From an uncultured Clostridia bacterium (GTDB taxonomy: Bacteria > Bacillota > Clostridia > Christensenellales > Borkfalkiaceae): DNA of 58,144 nucleotides. The stretch covers positions 1-58,144 of the forward strand of contig CALVPX010000006.1 in the NCBI GenBank assembly GCA_944354265.1, given 5' to 3'. The position numbers and the translations under genes were made by a program. The notes below the pieces were generated by a model, which worked only from the letters and a program-made list of their open reading frames with translations, had not been told where the DNA came from and ran no database searches. Shown here piece by piece: positions 49,270 to 57,974 of this stretch; within the stretch, counting starts at the first letter, position 1; every line of letters starts with the position of its first letter.

Positions 49270-49803
49270 TTGACTATGCAGACATGTATGTTTACCGGGC
49301 ACAGACCACAAAACCTGCCCTTCAGCCTCAATGAAAGAGAAAGGCGTTACACAGAATTAAAAGAAAGGCTTAAAGAATTGATTGAATTTAAAATTACCGA
49401 GCAAAATATCAGCAATTTTATTACAGGCATGGCAATAGGTATAGACTGTATTTGCGCTGAAATAGTAATTGCGCTGACAAAAAAATATCCTTATCTGTCC
49501 TTGACCGCCGTTATACCCTGCGCCGACCAAACAATCAGATGGCGAAGGAATGATGTTATAAGATATAATGCCATACTAAAGAAATGCTCGCAGATTATAA
49601 TTTTACAGCAACACTACACGACAGACTGTATGAACAGGCGAAATTTTTATATAGTTGAACATTGCGATTGCGTTATAGCAGTATGGGATGGTTCAAGGAG
49701 CGAGACGGGCAATACCGTGCGATACGCACTTGAAAAACGGCTGCCCGTGACGATTTTAAATCCCCGAACTTTTGATATCAGTAATTTAAACGGTAAAAGT
49801 TAA
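49270..49803 (+). CDS. SLOG-family protein (YpsA/DUF1273-like)
   Basis: A 177-residue Rossmann-like protein of the SLOG superfamily, related to YpsA and DUF1273. Landmarks are FTGHRPQNLPF at the start, TGMAIGIDCICAEIVIAL near 55 and AVWDGSRSETGNTVRYAL near 145, which form the nucleotide-ligand pocket in this fold. SLOG proteins bind or process nucleotide-derived molecules and several belong to bacterial conflict systems. GGAG sits 5 nt before a TTG at 49270 and 11 nt before the ATG at 49276, so either could be the start. It is AT-rich relative to its neighbours, suggesting transfer with the divergent XRE gene. Confidence 0.85.
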   Translation: MTMQTCMFTGHRPQNLPFSLNERERRYTELKERLKELIEFKITEQNISNFITGMAIGIDCICAEIVIALTKKYPYLSLTAVIPCADQTIRWRRNDVIRYNAILKKCSQIIILQQHYTTDCMNRRNFYIVEHCDCVIAVWDGSRSETGNTVRYALEKRLPVTILNPRTFDISNLNGKS

Positions 49804-49869
49804 TCAAATTATACCTACCTGAAAACGCTGACAGATTATCAATATTTACTGCCATTGACATTAAGAAAG

Positions 49870-49898
49870 TTGACAGACTATTGAGCGCAAAGTATAAT
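49870..49898 (+). promoter_or_regulatory. Consensus promoter of the asparaginase gene
   Basis: TTGACA (49870-49875), 17-bp spacer, TATAAT (49893-49898); leader of about 24 nt. Confidence 0.9.
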
Positions 49899-49928
49899 TA
49901 TTAGCGAAAAAATTGTGCGAGGATGCAG

Positions 49929-50951
49929 ATGAAAAAGCTTATAAAGGTGATATTCACGGGCGGAACTATCGGCAGCGCCGCCCGAGACGGCAAGGTGGAT
50001 TTGGACGGCAACGCAAACAGGCGGCTGATTGAAATGTACCGCGCCGTGCGCGGGGACGACATTGCTTTTGACTGCGACGAGCCCGTATCCATGCTGTCTG
50101 AAAACGTGCACGAGGAACAATTGCACGCCATATATACCGCGGTGAAGGCCGTTGACCCCAAAAAATACGACGGCATAATAATCACCCACGGCACCGATTC
50201 TCTGTGCATAAACGCGCACTATTTTTCGCTGACGCTGTGCGATTTGGAGCTGCCGATCATGCTTGTATCCTCACTCTATCCCCTCGAGGACCAAAGGCAG
50301 AACGGGCTGAAGAACTTTGTGGCCTCTGTAAACTTCATTGAAAAGGGCGGCGCCAAGGGCGTATTTGTGGCGTTTGCCAACGGCGCCGGCGCGCCCGTGG
50401 AGATTCACTTGGCCTCGCGCCTTATGTTCTGCGATCAGATAACGGGTTGGTACCGCAGCGTGCTTGGAGAGAGCCTTGCCACCGTTGAAAACGGCGAGAT
50501 AAAATACCTTGATGCCCCCTCCCTCCCCACCCGCGAAGAACTTGCCCGCGGCGGCAAAAAGGCCGTTGCCCCCGACATATGCCGCGACGTAATGCTGATA
50601 ACCGCCCGTTCGCTTTTAAATTTTTCGCTGTACGACTTTGACAGGCGCGCCCCCCGCGCCGTTGTGCTTGAGCCCTACCACAGCGACACCGTTTGCACCT
50701 CCGGCAGGAATTTGAACTTCAAGCAGTTTGCCGAATACTGCCGCGAGAGGGGCGTTGAGGTGGTGATAGCCTCGGTGGACAGCCGTTCCAACGTGTACGC
50801 AAGCGCCGTGGGACTGCCCGAGAGCGTAATTTGCGCCTACGACGAGTGCACGGAGAGCGCCCTGACAAAGGTTATGTGCGCGTTGGGCGCAGGCTTAAGC
50901 GCGGGGGCATACTTAAGCGACGACATTTTCTTTGAAAAATTACACAGGTAA
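49929..50951 (+). CDS. ansA: L-asparaginase (type I-like)
   Basis: A 340-residue asparaginase hydrolysing L-asparagine to aspartate and ammonia. The two catalytic threonine regions are FTGGTIGS near 9-16 and IITHGTDSLC near 90. There is no signal peptide, so it is the cytoplasmic type. The start is the ATG at 49929, six bases after GAGG; an ATG at 49923 overlaps that element. It has its own consensus promoter. Confidence 0.93.
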   Translation: MKKLIKVIFTGGTIGSAARDGKVDLDGNANRRLIEMYRAVRGDDIAFDCDEPVSMLSENVHEEQLHAIYTAVKAVDPKKYDGIIITHGTDSLCINAHYFSLTLCDLELPIMLVSSLYPLEDQRQNGLKNFVASVNFIEKGGAKGVFVAFANGAGAPVEIHLASRLMFCDQITGWYRSVLGESLATVENGEIKYLDAPSLPTREELARGGKKAVAPDICRDVMLITARSLLNFSLYDFDRRAPRAVVLEPYHSDTVCTSGRNLNFKQFAEYCRERGVEVVIASVDSRSNVYASAVGLPESVICAYDECTESALTKVMCALGAGLSAGAYLSDDIFFEKLHR

Positions 50952-51007
50952 AATCGTTAACGCAAGTTGTTTACTAGCGGCCGCAAACTAACTTGCCGTT
51001 AATTTGA

Positions 51008-51140
51008 GCGCCACGCGCTCTTGCCGCGACCTTAAATAGCCCACATATAATATAGTCGCGGCAATTCACTGTGCTGAGGCTGCTGACCGCAGCAAATTGG
51101 GGCTACTTCGGGGAAATCAATTCCCCTCGTAACGTAATTA
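51008..51140 (+). repeat. C element copy 2 (uninterrupted)
   Basis: GAGCGCcacGCGCTC hairpin, CTTGCCGCGACC ... TAGTCGCGGCAATTCAC, GCTGCtgaccGCAGC, AAATTGGGG, and GGGGaaatcaattCCCC. Versus copy 1 the first hairpin changes from GAGGAGC/GCTCCTC to GAGCGC/GCGCTC with pairing kept. It fills half of the gene-free stretch 50952-51375. Confidence 0.7.
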
Positions 51141-51205
51141 AAAGAATATGTTGCGGCGCAACGAGGGCAGAACCTCTTAAAACTTGTGCGCCTTTCTCCC
51201 TTTGT

Positions 51206-51330
51206 CATTTCGACCAAGCCCGCCAAAGGTGGGCGCGTGGAGAAATCTCGGAGCTACCATTGTCGCGCCTATTGCGCAGATTTCTCGACTTGCGCTCGAA
51301 ATGACAATGGTAGCGACGGACAAGGCTATA
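51206..51330. repeat. A repeat upstream of rarA
   Basis: GTCATTTCGACC, GGAGAAATCTC, CTACCATTGTC/GACAATGGTAG and TCGAAATGAC in the same order as at 995-1108 and 9024-9144. GCCCGCaaGCGGGC follows just before the rarA ribosome binding site. Confidence 0.8.
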
Positions 51331-51375
51331 GGCCGCAATTTATGCCCGCAAGCGGGCTTATTAAGGGAAAATTGT

Positions 51376-52707
51376 ATGAGCGACTATCAACCGACTTTAT
51401 TTGAAAGCAATGTGCCACAGCCGCTTGCGGAGAGGCTGCGCCCGAGGGATTTGGACGAATTCTGCGGGCAGGAACACCTTTTGGGCGAGGGCAAAATTTT
51501 GCGCAAGATAATTGAGAGCGACGCCGTGGGCTCCATGATATTTTGGGGGCCGCCCGGCGTGGGCAAGACGACGCTTGCGCGCATAATTGCCCGCAGGACG
51601 CAAGCCAAATTTGTGGACTTTTCCGCCGTGACGAGCGGCATAAAAGAGATTAAGAGCGTGATGGAGAACGCCGAAAACGACCGCAGATATGGCCGCAAGA
51701 CCATACTGTTCGTGGACGAAATTCACCGCTTCAACAAGGCGCAGCAGGACGCATTTTTGCCGTACGTTGAAAAAGGCAGCATAATACTGATAGGCGCGAC
51801 GACGGAGAATCCCTCCTTTGAGGTAAACGGGGCGTTGCTTTCGCGCTGCAAGGTGTTTGTGCTGCACGCCCTCTCAACGCAAGACATTGTAAAACTTTTG
51901 AAGCGCGCCCTGACCGACGAGCGCGGCTTCGGCGGGCAGCAGATTGAAATTGCCGACGAGCTGTTGGAGGCCATTGCCAACTTTGCCAACGGCGACGCCC
52001 GCGGGGCCCTTTCCACCCTTGAGATGGCCGTAATAAACGGCGAAAGCGACGGCGACAAAATTAAGGTGACGTCCGAAACGGTTGAGCAATGCACTTCGCG
52101 CAAGTCGCTCTTATACGACAAGAAGGGCGAGGAGCACTACAATCTGATTTCCGCCCTGCACAAGTCCATGCGCAACTCCGACCCCGACGCCGCCGTGTAT
52201 TGGCTTGCGCGCATGCTTGAGGCGGGCGAGGATCCCATTTACATTGCCCGCAGGGTGACGCGGTTTGCAAGCGAGGACATTGGCCTTGCCGACCCGAGGG
52301 CGCTTTCAATTGCAATTGACGCCTTTGAGGCCTGCCGCCTCATAGGCATGCCCGAATGTTCGGTGCACCTTACGCAGGCGGTGGTTTACATGTCGTTGGC
52401 GCCCAAGTCCAACGCGCTGTACATGGCGTACGAGAGCGCGAAGAGGGACGCTTTGACAATGCTGTCCGAGCCCGTGCCCCTTGTAATACGCAACGCGCCC
52501 ACAAAGCTGATGAAGGAGCTTGACTACGGCAAGGGATACCAATACGCGCACGACACGGCAGAAAAGCTGACCAACATGCAGTGCCTGCCCGACAGCCTTG
52601 AGGGAAAGAGGTACTACCACCCCGACGGCAAGGGCGAGGAGGCCGAACTAAAGGAGCGTTTGGAGCGCATTTTGGAGTGGAAAAAGCGGCATAAACGTGA
52701 CGAGTGA
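51376..52707 (+). CDS. rarA: Replication-associated recombination protein A (RarA/MgsA ATPase)
   Basis: A 443-residue AAA+ ATPase related to clamp loaders that acts at stalled replication forks with SSB. It shows LAERLRPRDLDEFCGQ at 17, Walker A GPPGVGKTT near 60, Walker B ILFVDEIHRFNK near 117, sensor GATTENPSF, and the C-terminal tetramerisation domain (ARMLEAGEDPIYIARR). The start is the ATG at 51376, after AAGGGA; the open frame upstream to 51184 is repeat sequence. Confidence 0.95.
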   Translation: MSDYQPTLFESNVPQPLAERLRPRDLDEFCGQEHLLGEGKILRKIIESDAVGSMIFWGPPGVGKTTLARIIARRTQAKFVDFSAVTSGIKEIKSVMENAENDRRYGRKTILFVDEIHRFNKAQQDAFLPYVEKGSIILIGATTENPSFEVNGALLSRCKVFVLHALSTQDIVKLLKRALTDERGFGGQQIEIADELLEAIANFANGDARGALSTLEMAVINGESDGDKIKVTSETVEQCTSRKSLLYDKKGEEHYNLISALHKSMRNSDPDAAVYWLARMLEAGEDPIYIARRVTRFASEDIGLADPRALSIAIDAFEACRLIGMPECSVHLTQAVVYMSLAPKSNALYMAYESAKRDALTMLSEPVPLVIRNAPTKLMKELDYGKGYQYAHDTAEKLTNMQCLPDSLEGKRYYHPDGKGEEAELKERLERILEWKKRHKRDE

Positions 52708-52724
52708 CGGCCCCCCGAAGCCTT

Positions 52725-52835
52725 GTCATACTGAGCGGAGTGAGGAGCTTTGCGACGAACGCAGTCGAATGTATCTTGTTAGATTTTAACCAAACAAGAT
52801 CTTTTGACTTCGCCTTCGGCTTCGCTCAAGATGAC
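52725..52835. repeat. A' repeat
   Basis: GTCATACTGAGCGGAG...GTATCTTG / CAAGATC...GCTCAAGATGAC, between convergent genes. Confidence 0.8.
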
Positions 52836-52887
52836 GCATAAACAGCGGATGGGCGGCACATATGTGCCGCCCATCCGCTGTTTATGC
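52836..52887. terminator. Perfect 52-bp palindrome between rarA and the YhaN-like gene
   Basis: 52836-52861 and 52862-52887 are exact complements with no loop (centre CATATG); the pairing extends one base further. It lies 13 nt past the stop of the minus-strand gene and directly after an A' repeat. It may work as a bidirectional terminator; no T-tract follows. Confidence 0.6.
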
Positions 52888-52900
52888 GCTCAGTTCATTG

Positions 52901-54775
52901 CTAAACCCTGCGCGAATTGTGACAGTAAAAATAAATTATCTGCCTGCCCATGGAAAGGTCGCGCAGCAGCTGTGCGGCGCGGACCATGTGCTCCTCGTCG
53001 AGGTCGGTGAAGGGGTCGTCCAAAACGACGAAGGGGCAGTCCTTGCCGAACACGTTGTCCACAAGTGCGAGGCGGAAGCACAGCGACACTACGGCGCGCT
53101 GACCGCCCGAGAGGTGCCCGTCGGGGCGCAGCTCGCCGCCGCCTTCGAAGGCGACGGAGAAATTTTTGTCGACGTATACCTTGCCGCCGAGAGCGCTCTT
53201 TAAGAGGGAAGAATAGCGCGAAAATGCCTCGCTGACGGGGCGGACGAAGTTGCTGCTGAGCGAACGCTGAGCCTCGCTGATGAACTGCGAGGCGGCAGTA
53301 TATGCCGCAAGCTTTGTTCTGCATTCCTGCAAGTCGGCTAACGCGCCGTCGAGCTCGGCCTGCTTTTCGCCAAGCGTTTCAACAATGGATTCGTCGTCGG
53401 ATATGTCGCGGTTGAGCGCGGCTATGGAGCGGCGGAGTTCGTCGGCGGCGGAGGGCTGAGCGTCCTGTGTGCGGGAGGGTCGCTCCGAGAGGCCGTTGTC
53501 ATGCGCATATGCACGAGCGGCGTCCTCCCCCCGTGCGGCCTCGCCGAACAGAGTCTGATACTCAAGCATGTCGCGCGAGATGCGGGCGGAAGCTTCTGTA
53601 TAGCTGTAGTTGCCCATGTTGAACTTTTTGAGCACGCCGTCGGCACGGGCGCGCACTCCGCTGCCCATATCGCCCTGCTTTTTGCCCTTTCTGCCTATGA
53701 GCAGTATGCACGAGGTGGCTATTATGAACAGTCCGCCTGCGCCGAGGGCGGCAATTCCTGCGAAAGTGCTGTGCGGCATGAGCAAGAACCCCACCACTAT
53801 CATTATTATTGACAGCGCGAAAGAAAGAGCTGAGGAGACGGCGAACCCGACCGGCTTTTTTGAGGAAGAGCCTTTGGCCCGCTGCCCGTCGGTCGATGTC
53901 TGCATTGCGGCAAGGCCCGCCGCGGCGTTGAGGGCGGAAATGTCGTCCTGAGAGGGAAAGCCCGCGGGATATGCCCCCTTTATTTGGTTGAGGCGGGCGC
54001 GCTTTTGCTCTACCTCGCGGCACATGTCGTCGTAGCGCGCCCACTTTTCGGCGGCGACGGCGTACTCGCCCTGCCTGCGTTCGCTCGCCTCTATGTCGGC
54101 GAGCCGCGCCGTGAGGGAAGAGCACTGCGCGTATTTTTCGCCGAGGCGGGCAGAGATTGCGTTTATGTTGGAGATGTCGGCCTGACAGCGCTTGACCTGC
54201 GCCTCGAGGCGGGGAATTTCGCCCTTGCCGCCACGCGACTGCAGGTTTTTGCAGGCCTTATCGAGGGCGGAGACGGCGCCCTCGGCGTCGTATTCGCCTG
54301 CGGCGGCCGAGGCATACTCGGCAAGCTTTGCATTTATGCCGCCCGTGGCGGACAGCTCGCCCCCCTCGGCCGTTATGAACAGGGTGCGGGCGAAGGACTG
54401 CTCGTCCAACCCGAACACCCTTTCCCCGACGCCGCCCGAAAATTCGCGGCAGACAGCGCCGTCGAGCAATACTTTTACGTCGTCGCCCGAAGTTTTATCG
54501 AAAAAGCGCTCTATGCGGTAGACCCCGCCCCGCCACTCAAATGTGAGGTTGCCGCCGAACTTGCCGCCCGAGAAGGGATAATAGTGCCTGCGCTCGTTGA
54601 ACTTTGCGCGGGAGGAGTCGGCGGGCAGGCCGTAGAACATGGCCTTTATGAAGGCGGCGAAGGTGCTCTTGCCGCCGCCGTTGGGCGAATAGAGCGAGTT
54701 CAGTCCGTCCTGAAAATCGTAGTCGAAGGCGTGGAGCGAGCCGAAATTTTCGACGTGGCAGTTTATAAGCTTCAT
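52901..54775 (-). CDS. YhaN/SbcC-like AAA ATPase with internal membrane segments
   Basis: A 624-residue ABC-type ATPase that pairs with the nuclease encoded just before it. The N-terminus is MKLINCHVENFGSLHAF with Walker A NGGGKST near 35. Two coiled-coil arms flank a pair of hydrophobic segments near 300-360 (SSALSFALSIIMIVVGFLLM and a second helix), a feature of YhaN rather than classical SbcC. The C-terminal signature LSGGQRAVVSLCFRLAL and Walker B FVVLDDPFTDLDEEH complete the site. The start at 54775 overlaps the nuclease stop (ATGA). It is short for the family. Likely a DNA end-processing complex at the membrane. Confidence 0.9.
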   Translation of the reverse strand: MKLINCHVENFGSLHAFDYDFQDGLNSLYSPNGGGKSTFAAFIKAMFYGLPADSSRAKFNERRHYYPFSGGKFGGNLTFEWRGGVYRIERFFDKTSGDDVKVLLDGAVCREFSGGVGERVFGLDEQSFARTLFITAEGGELSATGGINAKLAEYASAAAGEYDAEGAVSALDKACKNLQSRGGKGEIPRLEAQVKRCQADISNINAISARLGEKYAQCSSLTARLADIEASERRQGEYAVAAEKWARYDDMCREVEQKRARLNQIKGAYPAGFPSQDDISALNAAAGLAAMQTSTDGQRAKGSSSKKPVGFAVSSALSFALSIIMIVVGFLLMPHSTFAGIAALGAGGLFIIATSCILLIGRKGKKQGDMGSGVRARADGVLKKFNMGNYSYTEASARISRDMLEYQTLFGEAARGEDAARAYAHDNGLSERPSRTQDAQPSAADELRRSIAALNRDISDDESIVETLGEKQAELDGALADLQECRTKLAAYTAASQFISEAQRSLSSNFVRPVSEAFSRYSSLLKSALGGKVYVDKNFSVAFEGGGELRPDGHLSGGQRAVVSLCFRLALVDNVFGKDCPFVVLDDPFTDLDEEHMVRAAQLLRDLSMGRQIIYFYCHNSRRV

Positions 54776-55836
54776 AGCTCGTCCCCCCTGCCCGAAAGGG
54801 CCTTTAAACCCGCGTTTATGATGAGCGATTTCTGTTCGCCGCTGTACCCGCCCGCGGCGAGCACGGCGCGCACGAATGCGCCCTTGAGCGTTCTGTCGGC
54901 GGCGAGGGCGGCGGGGTCTATGGCGCGGCGTGTGGCGTCCTTTACCGAGACGCAGTAAAAGCGGGGCTCCAACTCCTTTTGCACGTCGGCGGCGAGGGTG
55001 GTATTGTCGAACGAGACCTCGCCTTTGAGGATTACCCTCAGCATATCCCGCGGCGAATCGGGGCAGGCCGCCAATGCGGCGCGTGCGGCGGACGGCCAAT
55101 CGCGGCAGGGAGATATATCGCACACCACCTCCCTGACCGTGCGCGAGGCGAAGGGGACAAATTGGCTGTAGACGGCGTGGCCGGCCTGCAGGGCGATGAA
55201 GCCCTTGGTGCCCGTTTCGTCGAATCCCCTGCCCTCGAGGCAGCCGCTGTAGGCGTAAACGCCGCGGTCGTCGAGGCGGCCGCTCTTGAACGAATGGACG
55301 TGGCCGAGGGCGAGATAGTCTATATTTCTGCCGCGCAGCTTTAAAAGGTTTATCAGGCCCGCGCCTTCGCCCTCAGATATCTGCCCGTGAAGCAGGACTA
55401 TGTTTGTCTTTACGGGGTCGAGGCTGAGGGTGGAATAAAAGGACTGAATGTTGCCCTCGTACAGCTCAATGCCTGCGATTATCACGTCGCCGTAGCTGTA
55501 ATAGGTCCACTCGCGGGAGAAGGTCTTTAAGTTGGGGAGCTCCTCGGTATAGCTTTCGCCGACGTCGTGATTGCCGCGCAGATAAAAAAACTGCAGGTCG
55601 GGGTGGACCTTTATTACGTTATAAAAGTACTCCTTGTCCTTTTTCAAGGGACGGTCTGAGTCGAAGGCGTCGCCGCAGATGAGCACGCCGTTGAAGGCGT
55701 TTTCGGCGGCGTAGTCGGCCATGCGGCCGAAGGTGGCACGCACTTCGCGGCGGCGTTCCTCGCTCTTGCCCGCGGGCAGGCGGGTGTTCATGGCCGAACC
55801 GAGGTGAATATCGGCCGTGTGGATGAATTTGATCAT
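54772..55836 (-). CDS. SbcD/YhaO-like DNA repair nuclease
   Basis: A 354-residue calcineurin-like phosphoesterase of the SbcD/Mre11/YhaO group. Metal-binding motifs appear in order: HTADIHLGSA near 6, CGDAFDSD near 54, RGNHDVGE near 85, LLHGQ near 148 and ALGHVHSF near 175. A C-terminal capping region follows. It starts 1 nt after the LysR gene with GGGAGG inside that gene, and overlaps the ATPase gene by 4 nt, so the three genes form one operon. Confidence 0.9.
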   Translation of the reverse strand: MIKFIHTADIHLGSAMNTRLPAGKSEERRREVRATFGRMADYAAENAFNGVLICGDAFDSDRPLKKDKEYFYNVIKVHPDLQFFYLRGNHDVGESYTEELPNLKTFSREWTYYSYGDVIIAGIELYEGNIQSFYSTLSLDPVKTNIVLLHGQISEGEGAGLINLLKLRGRNIDYLALGHVHSFKSGRLDDRGVYAYSGCLEGRGFDETGTKGFIALQAGHAVYSQFVPFASRTVREVVCDISPCRDWPSAARAALAACPDSPRDMLRVILKGEVSFDNTTLAADVQKELEPRFYCVSVKDATRRAIDPAALAADRTLKGAFVRAVLAAGGYSGEQKSLIINAGLKALSGRGDEL

Positions 55837-56670
55837 TTATTCCCTCCCCTTCCCCTCAGGGAGAAGGTTTTTATATTCTTCTTTTGTACAGACGTAAAAG
55901 ACCTGCTCTGCCCCGTCGTCCTCTATGGGAACGACCACCCTGCCCGCCATGCGGGAGGGGATGCAGGTCAAATCTGTGGTAAAGGACGGAAAGGAGGACT
56001 GACGGACGAGGTCGTCAAAGTCCTCGAAGCTGTTCTGCACGATAAAGCGGGTGTGCGCAAGTCTTTCGCTGACGGCGTGCCAAACGCCTATCCCCCCGTA
56101 GAGCAGCATGGTTATGCCATCGATATCGGCAAACGTAACCGTCTTTTTTGAGGCGAGGCGGTGCTCCGCAGGCAGGGTGAGCCACAGCCGTTCGCGGCAG
56201 TATTCGCGGCATACTATGCCCTCTTCTTCGACGGGACGGTTGACGATAATCATTTTATACGCGCCCGCCCTGAGGCCGGAGATGAGCTCCTCCACGCCGT
56301 TTGTACTAGTGGACACGCGCCTGTCGCCTATTGCTGTGCCGAGCTCGCGGCCGAGCTTCCACAGCGGCGCGGGCGCGCAGGAACCTATGGTAAAGGTGTT
56401 GCGCTCGCGGTCGAAGTCGCGCACGCGCTGCACGGCGCCTTCGCACTCTTCAACAATGCGGCGGGCTGCCTGCACAAAAAATTTGCCGTTTTCGTTGAGC
56501 TCCACCTTGTTTTTGGCGCGCGCGAACAGCTCCACGCCCAACTCTGACTCGAGCTTCTGCATGGAGCGGCTGAGCGCCGGCTGTGAGATGTAAAGCTCCT
56601 CAGCTGCGCGCGATATGGTGCCGCAGTCGGCAATTTTTATGAGTTGCTGCAGATCCTTTATTTCAAACAT
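55837..56670 (-). CDS. LysR-family transcriptional regulator
   Basis: A 277-residue LysR regulator. The N-terminal helix-turn-helix is GTISRAAEELYISQPALSRS at 17-36, followed by the linker helix and an effector-binding domain. It heads an operon with the SbcD/YhaN-like pair instead of being divergent from its target, which is unusual for LysR proteins. AAGGGGG precedes the ATG. Confidence 0.93.
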   Translation of the reverse strand: MFEIKDLQQLIKIADCGTISRAAEELYISQPALSRSMQKLESELGVELFARAKNKVELNENGKFFVQAARRIVEECEGAVQRVRDFDRERNTFTIGSCAPAPLWKLGRELGTAIGDRRVSTSTNGVEELISGLRAGAYKMIIVNRPVEEEGIVCREYCRERLWLTLPAEHRLASKKTVTFADIDGITMLLYGGIGVWHAVSERLAHTRFIVQNSFEDFDDLVRQSSFPSFTTDLTCIPSRMAGRVVVPIEDDGAEQVFYVCTKEEYKNLLPEGKGRE

Positions 56671-56688
56671 GCGCGCCCCCTTTTAATG

Positions 56689-56717
56689 ATTATACAACGG
56701 CGGAGGGCGGCTGTCAA
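56689..56717 (-). promoter_or_regulatory. Consensus promoter of the LysR-sbcD-yhaN operon
   Basis: On the minus strand TTGACA (56712-56717), 17-bp spacer, TATAAT (56689-56694), giving a leader of about 12 nt. Confidence 0.88.
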
Positions 56718-56769
56718 CAGTATGGGAAATAACTGAAAGGTGTGTATTTTAAATATTAAGCACCACAGC

Positions 56770-56937
56770 GTCATACTGAGCGAAGGCACGAAGTGCCGCA
56801 GTCGAACGTATCTTGCAGGGCAGTAACCGAACAAGATCCTACTGCCGAAACCCCTGAAGGGGTCCCCTCGGCAGAGCGTCGTCGGCTTCGCCTCCTAGCC
56901 CGACTCCACTTGTTTCACTCGTTCCGCTCAAGATGAC
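56770..56937. repeat. A' repeat, long form (inverted relative to 28655)
   Basis: GTCATACTGAGCGAAG...CGCTCAAGATGAC with the internal CTGCCGA/TCGGCAG and CCCCTGAAGGGG hairpins also found at 28655-28817. With the two promoters it accounts for the gene-free stretch 56671-57084. Confidence 0.8.
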
Positions 56938-57019
56938 AGGGGGGAAGAATAGAAATTAAACGCCATTCGGACTCTTCTTCAGTATGCGCCGAAGTTATGC
57001 TGCAATGCACAATCGGCAT

Positions 57020-57048
57020 TTTACATTGAGGGCATTTAAGGCTATAAT
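57020..57048 (+). promoter_or_regulatory. Promoter of the aldo-keto reductase gene
   Basis: TTTACA (57020-57025), 17-bp spacer, TATAAT (57043-57048); AAGGAGG follows before the ATG. Confidence 0.85.
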
Positions 57049-57084
57049 TAAAGCGTAAAACAAAAAAGCATTAAGGAGGCAAAA

Positions 57085-57936
57085 ATGATTTACCATACTT
57101 TAAACAACGGTGTTAAAATACCCGCGCTTGGATTCGGCGTATTTCAGGTACCCGACCCCGCGGTGTGCGAAAAGGCAGTGAGCGACGCGATAGCCGCGGG
57201 ATACCGCCTCATCGATACGGCTGCCGCGTACATGAACGAGGAGGCCGTGGGCAGATCCATTGCCAAGTGCGGCGTTGCGAGGGAGGAGCTGTTCATCACC
57301 ACAAAACTTTGGGTGCAGGACATGAGCTACGAAAAGGCCAAGGACGCGATAAATACATCGCTCAAAAATTTAGGGCTCGACTATATAGATTTATATATCA
57401 TTCATCAGCCCATGGGCGATTACTACGGCGCATACCGCGCCATGGAGGAGGCTTACCGCGCAGGCAAGCTAAAGGCCATAGGCGTTTCCAACTTCTATCC
57501 CCATATTCTTACCGACTTCTGCGAGACGGTGGACATTATACCCGCCGTCAACCAAATTGAAATACACCCCTTCTTTGCGCAGACCAAGGCGCTTGAGGTC
57601 ATGAAGGAGTACGGCGTTCAGCCCGAGGCATGGGGACCCTTTGCAGAGGGCAAGCACAGCATATTCACCCACCCCGTGCTGACCAAGATAGGCGAAAAGT
57701 ACGGCAAGTCCGCCGCTCAGGTGGCACTGCGTTGGAACATTCAGCGCGGCGTAGTGGTAATACCCAAATCGACGCACGTCGAGAGGATAAAGGCCAACAT
57801 AGACGTGTTCGATTTTGAGCTTACACCCGCAGATATGGCCGAGATAAACGCCCTCGACCTCGGCCACAGCGAGATAGTTGACCACACCGACCCCGCATTC
57901 GTGAAGATGATTCACTCCCTTAAAATCCACGGTTAA
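57085..57936 (+). CDS. Aldo-keto reductase
   Basis: A 283-residue AKR-superfamily TIM-barrel oxidoreductase using NADPH, related to 2,5-diketo-D-gluconate reductases. Catalytic residues fall in GYRLIDTAAAYMNE (Asp, Tyr near 44-49), TTKLW (Lys near 73) and IIHQP (His near 107; the usual motif is HWP). The cofactor motif IPKSTHVERIKANIDVFDF is near 232-250. Substrate is not predictable. It has its own promoter. Confidence 0.94.
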   Translation: MIYHTLNNGVKIPALGFGVFQVPDPAVCEKAVSDAIAAGYRLIDTAAAYMNEEAVGRSIAKCGVAREELFITTKLWVQDMSYEKAKDAINTSLKNLGLDYIDLYIIHQPMGDYYGAYRAMEEAYRAGKLKAIGVSNFYPHILTDFCETVDIIPAVNQIEIHPFFAQTKALEVMKEYGVQPEAWGPFAEGKHSIFTHPVLTKIGEKYGKSAAQVALRWNIQRGVVVIPKSTHVERIKANIDVFDFELTPADMAEINALDLGHSEIVDHTDPAFVKMIHSLKIHG

Positions 57937-57974
57937 AAATTTATCGGATAAAAAGGCGCTTATTTACCGCATTA

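Noticed and set aside
49270-49803. SLOG-family gene as dprA
   Set aside because: It is half the length of DprA, lacks the DprA C-terminal domain, and its opening motif matches the YpsA/DUF1273 group.
51184-51375. N-terminal extension of RarA
   Set aside because: The frame is open through an A repeat; the conserved protein begins at the ATG at 51376 with its own ribosome binding site.
54776-55123. N-terminal extension of the YhaN-like ATPase
   Set aside because: It is the shadow frame of the nuclease gene; the conserved MKLINCHVENFGS start at 54775 overlaps that gene by ATGA.
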